Below, piece after piece: positions 9,921 to 18,380 of a DNA stretch of 64,000 nt (position 1 is the first letter of the stretch; every line of letters begins with the position of its first letter). The translations under genes and the position numbers were made by a program. The notes beneath the pieces were generated by a model, which made no database searches, was not told the DNA's origin, and was given only the letters and a program-made list of their open reading frames with translations. The DNA lies in the NCBI RefSeq assembly GCF_021295345.1, contig NZ_JAIMJB010000014.1, positions 62,001-126,000 on the forward strand, given 5' to 3'. The DNA comes from Motilimonas eburnea. Its GTDB lineage: Bacteria > Pseudomonadota > Gammaproteobacteria > Enterobacterales > CBDFNC01.

Positions 9921-10175
9921 TTAATGCTTAGTCACCGCTTTGACGCCGTTTCTCACCATCTCTTTGCCGTTGTCATAAACCGTTTGCGACACCCAGCGGC
10001 CAAGTAACAATTGATGCTGGCTATCTAACACCGCAACGAATGGGCGACCATCGGCGTTGCTGGTTGCTAGCGCCACGCCAGCGGCGTCATTTAGACCTAA
10101 GCTGCCACTTTCAACGGATAGTAAAAATGCCTCTAACTCGGCTAAGGTTTCGATAACCTTGGGATCATTAATCAT
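9921..10175 (-). CDS. Small hypothetical protein, 84 aa
   Basis: I do not recognise this protein. It is acidic at the N terminus (INDPKVIETLAELEAFLLSVESG) and has a central beta-like part (GVALATSNADGRPFVAVLDSQHQLLLGRW) suggesting a small alpha/beta fold. There is no signal peptide or TM segment. AAGAG sits about 9 nt before the ATG. It is transcribed away from the TetR-family gene next door on the same strand; about 90 bp separate them, so it may have its own promoter. Confidence 0.55.
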   Translation of the reverse strand: MINDPKVIETLAELEAFLLSVESGSLGLNDAAGVALATSNADGRPFVAVLDSQHQLLLGRWVSQTVYDNGKEMVRNGVKAVTKH

Positions 10176-10264
10176 GGGATTTCTCTTTTTATGCTGTGAT
10201 GGTCAACACTATACTCAAACTAGATAAAGATAACAGACTCAGGCCTGTCACAAACAAATTAAAC

Positions 10265-10810
10265 TTAAGCTAACACTCGCTGCAATTGTTGCTCAATATA
10301 GCTAACGTCTAGCTCACCACTCATGAGCAATTGGTGATTTAACAAGCCTAAAAATAAGGTAAACAAGGCTTGGCCTTGGTCTTCATCGACATAAGTCGTC
10401 AATAAATCAAGGTACTTCTGGTTAACCTGCTTCATGCAGGGATCGTCGGCAATATTGTCCACCCCGATGACCTCTATGTACTCCACCACCAGCTTTTGCT
10501 CTTGAAAAAACCGCGGCGCAATGTGGTGAAACAGTAATAAAAAATTCTCGGTTCGTTGCGCAAAACTGGCATTGGTCGCTAACGGTCGTGATTTAAGGAC
10601 GTCAGAGTCCAATGCCAGCATGGCTTCGGTAGCGGCACGAAAGATGGCATCCTTACTATCAAAGTAATGATAAACCGCGCTTTTACTCATGTTCAGATGC
10701 TGACAAAGTTGGCGCATCCCAGTATTTTTATAACCGTATTGCAAAAACACACCTGCCGCATTGAGCGCTATTTCTAGGCGTTTTTGTTCATGATCGACTA
10801 ACTTAGGCAC
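10265..10810 (-). CDS. TetR family transcriptional regulator
   Basis: A 181-aa repressor-type protein with an N-terminal HTH (ALNAAGVFLQYGYKNTGMRQLCQHLNMSKSAVYHYFDSKDAIF, about residues 14-57) and a helical ligand-binding C-terminal domain. It is divergent from the membrane-protein/SDR operon at 10951. Two related 16-bp palindromes in the gap (10865-10880 and 10918-10933) are the obvious candidate operators, so it probably represses that operon and perhaps itself. Ligand unknown. Confidence 0.88.
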   Translation of the reverse strand: MPKLVDHEQKRLEIALNAAGVFLQYGYKNTGMRQLCQHLNMSKSAVYHYFDSKDAIFRAATEAMLALDSDVLKSRPLATNASFAQRTENFLLLFHHIAPRFFQEQKLVVEYIEVIGVDNIADDPCMKQVNQKYLDLLTTYVDEDQGQALFTLFLGLLNHQLLMSGELDVSYIEQQLQRVLA

Positions 10811-10864
10811 CCTTTCACCTCAAAACCAGATTTCACTGGCACATCATAGCACGTTTGCTTTTTA

Positions 10865-10933
10865 TTGACCGATTGGACTAAAAAACTTTACCTTGCGAGC
10901 GAACTGATATAACTTTATAGACCAACTGGACTA
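10865..10933. promoter_or_regulatory. Paired palindromic operators, probable TetR sites
   Basis: Two 16-bp sites, TTGACCGATTGGACTA (10865-10880) and TAGACCAACTGGACTA (10918-10933), share the layout TAGACC-N4-GGACTA, a palindrome with one or two mismatches. They are 53 bp apart, close to five helical turns, so dimers would sit on the same DNA face. The second ends 17 bp before the ATG at 10951. Confidence 0.7.
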
Positions 10934-10950
10934 AAAAGAAAGCACTAGCC

Positions 10951-11544
10951 ATGACATCTTCTGTTTCAGCATCGCAACCCGCTAAGTTAAGCTTAATGGA
11001 GCGCTTGATAGGCCCTTATGCCAGCCCGGCTGAGCAGTGGCTATCTTTTGGCTTTTCGCTAATGGCTGGGGCTGTAATGGCGCTCGCCATTTGGCTTGGG
11101 CAACTCGATTGGCACTTTTGGCCAGCCATCCTTGCCATTTTGCTGGCCATGGACATCGGCGGCGGCATCGTCAGCAATGCCTGCGCTGGGGCAAAACGCT
11201 GGTTTCATCGTCAAGGCATTAATAAGCGCCAACATTTAATATTTATCGCCTTTCACGGGGTTCAACTCGGTTTGTTTAGCTGGGCTTTTCTCGACTTTGA
11301 TCTTAGTTGGCTGATGGCAGCTTGGCTCTGGTTGATGTTGGCGGGCACCTTGATCCTCATCACGCCAAGGTATCTGCAACGCCCGCTAGCCATGGCCCTT
11401 TATATGGTGAGCTTAATGATTTCGTTTTATTGGCTGACAGTACCGTCCGCCTTGGCTTGGTTTTTACCCCTGTTTTATCTCAAGCTACTGATCGCCTATT
11501 TACTCAACGATGTAGACATCAGTAAGGAGCCAACCCATGACTAA
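10951..11544 (+). CDS. Multi-pass membrane protein of unknown function
   Basis: A 197-aa protein with about five or six hydrophobic helices (near residues 32-50, 54-72, 95-112, 116-136, 142-158 and 162-185). I do not recognise a named family. The charged segment AGAKRWFHRQGINKRQH is probably a cytoplasmic loop. It overlaps the downstream SDR gene by 8 bp, so the two are translationally coupled. The operon start lies behind the paired TetR-type operators. Confidence 0.75.
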   Translation: MTSSVSASQPAKLSLMERLIGPYASPAEQWLSFGFSLMAGAVMALAIWLGQLDWHFWPAILAILLAMDIGGGIVSNACAGAKRWFHRQGINKRQHLIFIAFHGVQLGLFSWAFLDFDLSWLMAAWLWLMLAGTLILITPRYLQRPLAMALYMVSLMISFYWLTVPSALAWFLPLFYLKLLIAYLLNDVDISKEPTHD

Positions 11545-12454
11545 GTCGATAACTAAGCCCAAGCGCATTTTAATTGCTGGCGCAACCGGTTACCTTGGTC
11601 GCCACCTGGTCAGCTTATTGCTGCAAAAGAATGAGCAGTATGAGGAGCAAAACTTTTTCGCCCTCGCAAGAAGCGCCAACAAGTTAAGCGCACTAGGAGC
11701 CAAGCCCGAACAAATACGCATTGCGCAAGTCACCCAAGCCGACACCCTTATCGGCAGCTGTGATGATTGTGATGTGGTTATTTCTTGCCTAGGTATAACT
11801 CGACAACGCGATGGGTTGAACTATATGGACGTGGACTACCAAGCCAACCTTAATCTGCTGCTAGAAGCAGAGCGAGCCGGGGTAAAAAAGTTTATTTATA
11901 TCTCAGCCTTTAACGCACCGGCTTTGCAACACGTACGGCTGTTAAAAGCCAAGGAGCGCTTTGCGCAACGTTTACTTAGCTCTCAGGTGTTGTCACCCTG
12001 CGTGATCCGCCCTAACGGATTTTTCAGTGACTTAGAAGAAATTTACCATATGGCGCAGAGAGGCAGCGCCTACCTATTCGGTAAGGGTCACGTTCGAATC
12101 AACCCAATCCACGGCGCCGATCTGGCTCAGTTTGTACTTGAGGCCATTTCACGCCCAGAGACGGAATTAAATGTTGGCGGCCCCGATGTACTCAGTGTTA
12201 AAGACATCACAGAGTTAGCCTTTAGCGCCCTCAATAAAACCCCTAACCTCACCTATTTGCCCGATGCCCTGCGTCAGTTTGCACTGGCCATCGCTAGGCG
12301 TTTACCCGAATCTTGGACAGGCCCAGCGGAGTTTTTCTTAACCGCCATGGCGCAAGATAATATCGCGCCACGCTATGGTGAGCATCATCTTGACGATTAT
12401 TATCAGCAGTTGGCTAAAGGGTCACAATCGAGTAAGCAGCCCACATCAAGCTAA
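11537..12454 (+). CDS. NAD(P)-binding SDR/NmrA-like oxidoreductase
   Basis: A 305-aa atypical or extended short-chain dehydrogenase-like protein. The Rossmann motif GATGYLGRHLV is near residues 15-25, the second strand is ISCLGITRQRDG, and NPIHGADLAQFVLEA and NVGGPDVLSV are typical of this group. The classical YxxxK pair is not obvious: the region reads SAFNAPALQHVRLLKAKERF. It may therefore bind NAD(P) without being a standard dehydrogenase. It is coupled to the membrane protein upstream, and its last 41 bp overlap the convergent gene at 12414. Confidence 0.82.
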   Translation: MTKSITKPKRILIAGATGYLGRHLVSLLLQKNEQYEEQNFFALARSANKLSALGAKPEQIRIAQVTQADTLIGSCDDCDVVISCLGITRQRDGLNYMDVDYQANLNLLLEAERAGVKKFIYISAFNAPALQHVRLLKAKERFAQRLLSSQVLSPCVIRPNGFFSDLEEIYHMAQRGSAYLFGKGHVRINPIHGADLAQFVLEAISRPETELNVGGPDVLSVKDITELAFSALNKTPNLTYLPDALRQFALAIARRLPESWTGPAEFFLTAMAQDNIAPRYGEHHLDDYYQQLAKGSQSSKQPTSS

Positions 12455-12767
12455 GTGCCGCAAGCATTAATGCGCCGCCAACAAACATCATAGAGCGGCC
12501 CGCCACCACGGCTTCCTTGGGCTGTAACCAATGGGGGAAATCCCACTTCACAAAGCGATCGACATCTTGCCCGGCATAATAGGAAGTAAACAGGTAACCA
12601 CCCAACACAAATCCCGCCGCCGAGTAGTAAATGAGTAGCTCAAAAAATTGAGTCAGGCTTTGGCCATTGTGGCCCCAGATCCAATGCAAGCCCGTTAGCG
12701 CGAGCAATAAAAGTAAACAGACAGCAAAACGTGTTAATACTGCAAACATAAGCATCTTAAGGATCAT
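12414..12767 (-). CDS. Small membrane protein, 117 aa
   Basis: Unrecognised protein with three hydrophobic helices: residues about 5-27 (LMFAVLTRFAVCLLLLLALTGL), 42-63 (FELLIYYSAAGFVLGGYLF) and 88-112. A soluble loop containing YYAGQDVDRFVKWDFPHW lies between the second and third. Its 3' end overlaps the end of the SDR gene by 41 bp in convergent orientation. Frame length and hydrophobic pattern support a real gene. Confidence 0.6.
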   Translation of the reverse strand: MILKMLMFAVLTRFAVCLLLLLALTGLHWIWGHNGQSLTQFFELLIYYSAAGFVLGGYLFTSYYAGQDVDRFVKWDFPHWLQPKEAVVAGRSMMFVGGALMLAALSLMWAAYSIVTL

Positions 12768-12877
12768 GAGTTTAATCTCACGCTGTAAATCAAAAGCATC
12801 AACCTAGCCTAGCATAACAATCAACAACATCCCTAACCTACCTAATTAGGCTTGCTCGAGCCGCTTCACTGGATAAA

Positions 12878-12902
12878 CCAAAAGGGGGAGGCATGCCCCC
12901 CT
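12878..12902 (-). terminator. Terminator downstream of the chitinase gene
   Basis: Read on the minus strand, AGGGGG - loop - TCCCCCT is followed by TTTTGG. It lies about 25 bp after the chitinase stop codon. Confidence 0.7.
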
Positions 12903-12924
12903 AATACGTTATTTAAGCTCAAGG

Positions 12925-15489
12925 TTAATCAACACACACCGCATCCCCCGTGACTTGCCAAGCTGAATCAATACTGGGTTGCACGCCTTGATTCCACCAT
13001 TTTGCTACATAACTTAAGCCGTTGTGATTAACGACTTCACCTTGGGCATAAGCTTGATGGGCTGACCAAGGGGCGACCGCTGGGGCGAGCAATTGCCATG
13101 CTTCACCTTGGCCCGGCTGACTGGCCTGACTCCACCAGCGGGCTTGCCAAATCTGTTGGTTAAAGCTCACTTGCTGGCCTTGGCGATAGGCTAAATGAGC
13201 TTGCCATGGCGCAGCGTTAACCATTGCGGCCGCACAATCCGTTGGGGATAGGGTGACACGCACATATTGGCTTTGCTGACTATGGCCATCACTCACTGTG
13301 ATCACAAAATCCGCTACTTGCTCCGTGCTCACCGCTGGCGAAATTATTTGCGCCTGAGCTTGATGAGCATTCAACAAGGTCGCTTGAGGGCCGCTCAACT
13401 GTTGCCAGTGATAACTTAATGGATCCCCTTCGGCATCATCGGCAGTGACAGCAAGACTCAATAAGCTTGGCCCATTCACTTGATACGTCTTTTGTAAACT
13501 GAGCTGAGGCGGGTAATTCACCCCCTGACACCAAACTTCACCATCAAATTGGTATTCACTGGGCCCCTTGATCACTTCTTTCACCTTGGTTGGCCGCCCG
13601 CTGCTGTCAGTGGCTAGTACCTGGGTATCGACACTGCCCGCATAGGCTTCATTAAAACGATAAGCCTGCCCATCGGCTTTAGGATTACACACGGCTGCGT
13701 TCATCGCATTTAAAATCAAACCATTATCAAAGGTCGCTTCCCATGCGAATAATCCCCCTAGGCCATATTGTTTAACCAGATCACCTTTGTTGATCACCGT
13801 GCGAGGCGAGTCGATGTTTTCTACTCTCGCATACACATGCTCTTGATCAGCAAACGCCTGAGGTACAAACACATACACAGATTTGGCTTGCTCATCATAA
13901 TACAAGGCATTGTTATCCCCTTGCATGTAGTTATCGTATAGGTCGATAAAGTGACTGGTGCCGCTATCAAAGCTACCGCTCACCGCAAAACCGCGCTGCT
14001 GCATTTGCTCATCCACCAACATTTGTGCCGTGCCGTGCCAAAAGGCTGGCGCATGCTCACGCTTCATTTTCACGGCATGCCAACCTCGGCTATAACTGGC
14101 CACGCCGATAATTAAGCGCGACATAGGGAAATCGGGATATAAGCGTTGCACCGTTTGAATGGCACCTTCGGTACTGTAGGCACTAAACATATCCCCCATG
14201 GTTTTGGCTTGCCCATCGATCAACACAGGGTTCCCCAGCTCATCGGCAATGGGTAAATATTGATAAACGGGGGCCGCTGAAAAAATGGGTTTAATGGCAT
14301 TGCCGGTATGATATCCAGGGAACGGATAGTCGGTAGAAAACACGTCATAGGTCATCAAATTGACAAAGTCTAAATCGTCTTTCAACGCATTTAAATCCAC
14401 TGCCCCAATATGACGAGGAAAGCGACTAATAGCAGCAGACAGCACAAAGTCAGGCCCAAACTCACGATCAAACCCTTGCCTTAGCGCCTTAACAAGGGCC
14501 GTAAAGTTTGCCCTATCGGCCACATGACCTTGAGTTAACCCGGGGTTGGAGTTTTCACCGCCGGGATGCTCCCAATCTAAATCAATGCCGTCAAACACCC
14601 CCGGATGCTGTTTGATAAACGAAATCAATTGCTCGGTAAACTGCTGACGAAACTGAGGCTCGGCAGCCATCTCAAAAAACGGATCACTCATAAACCAAGC
14701 GCCAATGGATAACATGGCTTTTAAATGGGGGTATTGCTGTTTCATTTTCTTAATCGCGGCAAAGGCATGGGGAGCCGCCTTATAATCAGGAAACCCTAAT
14801 GAAAAATCGGCTTGTTTTTGCGTCACGCCCAGTTCAACCAGATCATAATCTTGTCCATCGCGACCCACAATATGGCCTTGCCCACAATCCGCACGTAGCG
14901 CATTAAAAGCGCCGGGGTTCATGGCTAGGCCCTGATTTTGCGTTGCCCCCTCTCGTTCATAATCACAAATACCGGCAAAACCAAAAATCAAATGGGTCAC
15001 ATTGTGCGCAGGGATCTGCTCTAAGCTGTAACCATTAAAGCCTTGCCAAGAGCCAACATACAAGGCAACCACCTTGCCACTTTTAGCAACATCAAAGGGT
15101 TGGTTTTTATCTTGCGTGGCATCCCAATTTCGATCTCCCTCACTTATCGGCGCGATAGGGATAAAATCGTAACTCGAAGGGGTATGCGTGGGCTGCACAC
15201 GCATGGTGTGATACTCATCGGGCGCAACGCCAGGACTGGTCGCCTCTTTGAGCACCAATCCGGTGTGCACACGGTCACTAAAATAGTGAGAGGGTCGATA
15301 TTCAGTGCCAATAGGGAAAGCCCCTATCTCGATAGCCGAAGAGGTGGCTTGGTCAATCTCAAACTCATGAATGACGTCAGGCTCCGCCATCACGGTAGCC
15401 GCAAAGAGCAGTTGAGATAAAGCGGTGGCCATGGCCAATCCGGTCGCCAAGTTAAGTTTAGTGCGCTTAAAGCAAGGTAAATATTGCAT
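12925..15489 (-). CDS. Secreted GH18 chitinase with PKD-like and two chitin-binding modules
   Basis: Extracellular endo-chitinase of about 854 aa. After a signal peptide ending ATVMA (about residue 36) and an N-terminal extension, the GH18 barrel begins at KVVALYVGSWQGFNGYS (about 140). It carries the intact catalytic signature DGIDLDWEHPGG (about 298-309; Glu is the acid). A PKD/cadherin-like module (PPQLSLQKTYQV...VTVSDGHSQQ) spans about 680-760. Two CBM5/12-type modules follow (APWQAHLAYRQGQQVSFNQ and APWSAHQAYAQGEVVNHNG, each with a WW-type aromatic pair). The frame is open to 15522, but AAAAGGA before ATG 15489/15492 fixes the start. The upstream same-strand gene encodes a GH18-LytTR protein, its likely regulator. 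Confidence 0.93.
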   Translation of the reverse strand: MQYLPCFKRTKLNLATGLAMATALSQLLFAATVMAEPDVIHEFEIDQATSSAIEIGAFPIGTEYRPSHYFSDRVHTGLVLKEATSPGVAPDEYHTMRVQPTHTPSSYDFIPIAPISEGDRNWDATQDKNQPFDVAKSGKVVALYVGSWQGFNGYSLEQIPAHNVTHLIFGFAGICDYEREGATQNQGLAMNPGAFNALRADCGQGHIVGRDGQDYDLVELGVTQKQADFSLGFPDYKAAPHAFAAIKKMKQQYPHLKAMLSIGAWFMSDPFFEMAAEPQFRQQFTEQLISFIKQHPGVFDGIDLDWEHPGGENSNPGLTQGHVADRANFTALVKALRQGFDREFGPDFVLSAAISRFPRHIGAVDLNALKDDLDFVNLMTYDVFSTDYPFPGYHTGNAIKPIFSAAPVYQYLPIADELGNPVLIDGQAKTMGDMFSAYSTEGAIQTVQRLYPDFPMSRLIIGVASYSRGWHAVKMKREHAPAFWHGTAQMLVDEQMQQRGFAVSGSFDSGTSHFIDLYDNYMQGDNNALYYDEQAKSVYVFVPQAFADQEHVYARVENIDSPRTVINKGDLVKQYGLGGLFAWEATFDNGLILNAMNAAVCNPKADGQAYRFNEAYAGSVDTQVLATDSSGRPTKVKEVIKGPSEYQFDGEVWCQGVNYPPQLSLQKTYQVNGPSLLSLAVTADDAEGDPLSYHWQQLSGPQATLLNAHQAQAQIISPAVSTEQVADFVITVSDGHSQQSQYVRVTLSPTDCAAAMVNAAPWQAHLAYRQGQQVSFNQQIWQARWWSQASQPGQGEAWQLLAPAVAPWSAHQAYAQGEVVNHNGLSYVAKWWNQGVQPSIDSAWQVTGDAVCVD

Positions 15490-15513
15490 CATCAATTCCT
15501 TTTCGATTGCTGC

Positions 15514-15538
15514 GTTAGCCAATCTAAGCTTGACTAAC
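15514..15538. promoter_or_regulatory. 25-bp inverted repeat upstream of the chitinase gene
   Basis: The arms GTTAGCCAA (15514-15522) and TTGACTAAC (15530-15538) are inverted with 8 of 9 positions matching, around a 7-bp spacer. The site lies about 25 bp upstream of the chitinase start codon, so it falls in the leader or near the transcription start. It could be an operator, for the neighbouring LytTR protein or another regulator, or an RNA hairpin over the 5' UTR. Confidence 0.5.
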
Positions 15539-15648
15539 TCGCCGCTGAAAAAGAATCACCATGGCGCTATCATTTCACCAAAAATAAAAACAATCTATTT
15601 AAAATCAATAAACTACAGCAATACACCCAGAAAAAGCCTATCACAGGA

Positions 15649-17640
15649 TCACGTTAAAACCGTTAATTTATCCTCTTGGGATACCAAATATGGCTGCACA
15701 CTCGCGAGATATTTAGCCGTTACCGGGATCCCATGCTTATCGATATCACCTTGTAAATACAGCCAATATTTACCTTGATGATCACATTCAACACGCATGA
15801 TCCGCTCTCTATTTACGAGATAAGAGCGATGGCATTGCAGTAAAAAATCGTCGCCGTAATAACGTAACAAGGGCGTCAGCCGGCTGTAAATATAAATAGG
15901 ATCGGACTGCCCTTGGCAATAAATGCCGGTGTAACCCTGCTCGGCTTTCAAATATAACAACTGATTTTTTTTGCTCGCGATTTGATGTAACTCGGCCAAC
16001 AGCTTCGAGTCTTGACTCAAGCTTTTAATATGTCCACGGCACAGCTCCACTAACGCCAAATAATCGCCTAAGCAACCTGATTGCGATGGCTCACCTAGCT
16101 CCATATGATGCTGCTTCGCCAAGCTGGCAATTAAGGGATCGGCTAACAGACGTTGTAACGCCGCATTAAGATCGCTTTGCTCATCAAGGTAGGCCACTTG
16201 TTGTTGCATCGCCGCTAGCATGCCCTGCTCGGCTTGCGGTAAAGCCAACGGGCTTGACTCGGTTTGCAATTGCGTCACTTGTTGATGCAACTGAGCGAGC
16301 TGTTGCTGACGCAATATTAATTGAGCCTGCAAGGCACCTTGCTTGCGTTTAAATAGCCAACCAAAGGGCGCCAATAACAATAAGCAATATAGCCAACCAA
16401 ACCGCAGCAGGTGCCTATGAATTAAGTGCCAACGGTAAGGCCAAGGGTAATAAAAGGCAAAGATTTGCTGGCTTAATTGCTGATCACTGAATAAATATTG
16501 CAGCGCCATGCCACCTAATTGATGGCGTTGGCTATACGCCAACTTAGCGGCCAACGCGCGCGCACTTTCGTAGGACACAAAATGATCGCCTTGTTGTAAA
16601 TAGCTGGCTTGGGCCACTTCATCCCAATGCTGCTGATAACCTTGGCTAATTAAATAATTCACCTCCGATTGAATCAGTAGTCCTGACTTTTGGGTGGGGT
16701 TATCCAACGAGCCCTTAGTGGCACTCGCGCTCGCGCTGTATAACTGCTCAGCATGGCGCCAGCTGCGGCCAATAGCGGGGGTGCTCACGATGATCTGACG
16801 ACTCGCAACATTAGCATTGAGCATGGTTTGCACCGCTAAATCCATGGATGCCGGAAACGGCTCTGGGTTTTGTTCCGACCAGAACAAGGGCGAGGCGTGG
16901 CCGTTATAGCGCGACCAAGCACCGGCTAAATCGACATTAAGCAAGTAAAAGTAATCAACATAACTTGCCGCTTCCGCTAAGGGTAAAGGTTGAAGCAACA
17001 CAGGCCAAGATGGCATGGCCACCACCAATTGTAATGGAGGTGAGGTTTCTAATAACGAACGAGATGAAGTCAATGCCTGTTTAAATTCGCGCACTAAAGC
17101 CAGCCAGTCCTTGGCTTCATGGCGCTGTAAATCCAATGGTCTGTCGGGGTGAAACATGGGGTAACGCCAATCCAGCACGACGCCATCAAACTGGTGCTGG
17201 CGAACAAACGCCAGTGTAGACTGGATCAAATTACGGCGTTTGTCGGCATCGGCCGCCACCGGCGCAAAATGCTCACTTAAACGCCAGCCACCAATGGCAA
17301 TCCAGGTTTTTAAGTTAGGATTTTGCTGCTTTAACCTCAACAGCTGATTTAAACTGCCTTTATTGGTTTGATCTAAGGTATCACCGGCAAAGGGGGCTTG
17401 CAGATCTAAATATTCATCCCAATGCTGCACTTCACCTTGGGCATTCACATCCAATTGTTCGTAAATCAGGTGGGTAAAATAATGGGCAGGAACTTGATCT
17501 ATGCTAAATGCCGCATCTTTTGACCACGCGCTTTGATACACGCCCACACTTAATGGGCCGGTTAACGGCGCAGCATATAGTGGGCTTTGGCACAGCAGCA
17601 GTCCTAGCAGCATAACAGCCGGAAACAACAATTTACTCAC
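15649..17640 (-). CDS. Membrane-bound GH18 pseudoenzyme fused to a LytTR DNA-binding domain (putative chitin sensor-regulator)
   Basis: About 663 aa. Seen: an N-terminal hydrophobic segment (LLFPAVMLLGLLLCQSPLYA, about 4-25); a GH18-like barrel (about 30-395) opening LSVGVYQSAWSKDAAFSIDQVP; one TM helix (FGWLYCLLLLAPFGWLF, about 408-428) followed by KRK; a coiled-coil-like Gln/Leu stretch (about 435-475); and a C-terminal LytTR domain (about 555-655) with the family hallmark HRSYLVN. The catalytic motif reads DGVVLDWRYP where chitinases have DGxDxDWE, so the acid Glu is Arg and one Asp is Val. Inference: periplasmic chitin-oligomer sensing coupled directly to cytoplasmic DNA binding. TTG 17685 lies inside the pyrE terminator; GTG 17640, 8 nt after AAGGA, is preferred. 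The chitinase lies just downstream. Confidence 0.85.
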   Translation of the reverse strand: MSKLLFPAVMLLGLLLCQSPLYAAPLTGPLSVGVYQSAWSKDAAFSIDQVPAHYFTHLIYEQLDVNAQGEVQHWDEYLDLQAPFAGDTLDQTNKGSLNQLLRLKQQNPNLKTWIAIGGWRLSEHFAPVAADADKRRNLIQSTLAFVRQHQFDGVVLDWRYPMFHPDRPLDLQRHEAKDWLALVREFKQALTSSRSLLETSPPLQLVVAMPSWPVLLQPLPLAEAASYVDYFYLLNVDLAGAWSRYNGHASPLFWSEQNPEPFPASMDLAVQTMLNANVASRQIIVSTPAIGRSWRHAEQLYSASASATKGSLDNPTQKSGLLIQSEVNYLISQGYQQHWDEVAQASYLQQGDHFVSYESARALAAKLAYSQRHQLGGMALQYLFSDQQLSQQIFAFYYPWPYRWHLIHRHLLRFGWLYCLLLLAPFGWLFKRKQGALQAQLILRQQQLAQLHQQVTQLQTESSPLALPQAEQGMLAAMQQQVAYLDEQSDLNAALQRLLADPLIASLAKQHHMELGEPSQSGCLGDYLALVELCRGHIKSLSQDSKLLAELHQIASKKNQLLYLKAEQGYTGIYCQGQSDPIYIYSRLTPLLRYYGDDFLLQCHRSYLVNRERIMRVECDHQGKYWLYLQGDIDKHGIPVTAKYLASVQPYLVSQEDKLTVLT

Positions 17641-17663
17641 TCGGTCAATCCTTGACACATTTT

Positions 17664-17700
17664 GGTAAAAAAAATCCCCGATCAACTGATCAGGGATTTA
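17664..17700 (-). terminator. Terminator after pyrE
   Basis: On the minus strand AAATCCCTGATCA and TGATCGGGGATTT pair around a short loop, followed by a run of eight Ts, about 20 bp after the pyrE stop. It ends only about 25 bp before the GTG of the GH18-LytTR gene, so that gene's promoter must overlap this region. Confidence 0.85.
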
Positions 17701-17720
17701 ATTGTAGTACAGCGTTAAAG

Positions 17721-18362
17721 TTAAATGCCGTATTGTTCGCGATAAGCTTTAACTGATTCCAGTGACGCCGCCATGTCTGGCTTTTCACTCAGGTATTCAA
17801 TCAGGTCGTTTAGCTCAATAATTGAAATCACCTTGGCGTTGTAGTCACGCTCAACCTCTTGAATGGCCGAAAGCTCACCCTTGCCTTTTTCTTGGCGATC
17901 TAACGCAATCAATACACCCGCCAGTGAGGCGCCGCACGCTTGGATAATGTCCATCGACTCACGAATAGCGGTGCCCGCGGTGATCACATCGTCCACCAAC
18001 ATAATGCGACCTTTCAGATCCGCGCCCACTAGCGAGCCACCTTCACCGTGATCTTTTTTCTCTTTGCGGTTAAAACAATACGGCGTGTCTACTTGATAAC
18101 CATCAAACAGGGCAACCGCAGTAGTCGTCGCAATGGGAATACCTTTGTAAGCTGGGCCAAATAACACATCGTATTCGATGCCTGAATCTTGCAGTGCAGC
18201 AGCATAAAAACGGCCTAATTTAGCCAGATCGCCGCCGCTGTTAAACAAACCCGCATTGAAGAAGTAAGGACTGGTGCGGCCTGATTTTAAGGTAAATTCA
18301 CCAAACTTAAGCACCTGTTTGCTCAGTGCAAACTCAATAAAATCGCGTTGATATTGTTTCAT
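17721..18362 (-). CDS. pyrE: Orotate phosphoribosyltransferase
   Basis: A 213-aa enzyme of pyrimidine synthesis that converts orotate and PRPP to OMP. The PRPP-binding signature [17 protein letters not shown] (about residues 120-136) is intact, as are [14 protein letters not shown] and [13 protein letters not shown], the flexible catalytic loop. Length equals E. coli PyrE (213 aa). It lies 18 bp downstream of rph in the conserved rph-pyrE operon. Confidence 0.97.
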   Translation of the reverse strand: MKQYQRDFIEFALSKQVLKFGEFTLKSGRTSPYFFNAGLFNSGGDLAKLGRFYAAALQDSGIEYDVLFGPAYKGIPIATTTAVALFDGYQVDTPYCFNRKEKKDHGEGGSLVGADLKGRIMLVDDVITAGTAIRESMDIIQACGASLAGVLIALDRQEKGKGELSAIQEVERDYNAKVISIIELNDLIEYLSEKPDMAASLESVKAYREQYGI

Positions 18363-18380
18363 CGATACCTCCTCCTATTA

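Noticed and set aside
15552-15580. TGGTGA direct repeats as LytTR sites before the chitinase gene
   Set aside because: The 19-bp period does not match the usual LytTR spacing of about 21 bp, and the repeats are short enough to occur by chance.
17640-17685. Upstream TTG start extending the GH18-LytTR protein by 15 residues
   Set aside because: The extension runs through the pyrE terminator hairpin and has no RBS. GTG 17640 has AAGGA at 8 nt and puts the hydrophobic segment at the N terminus.
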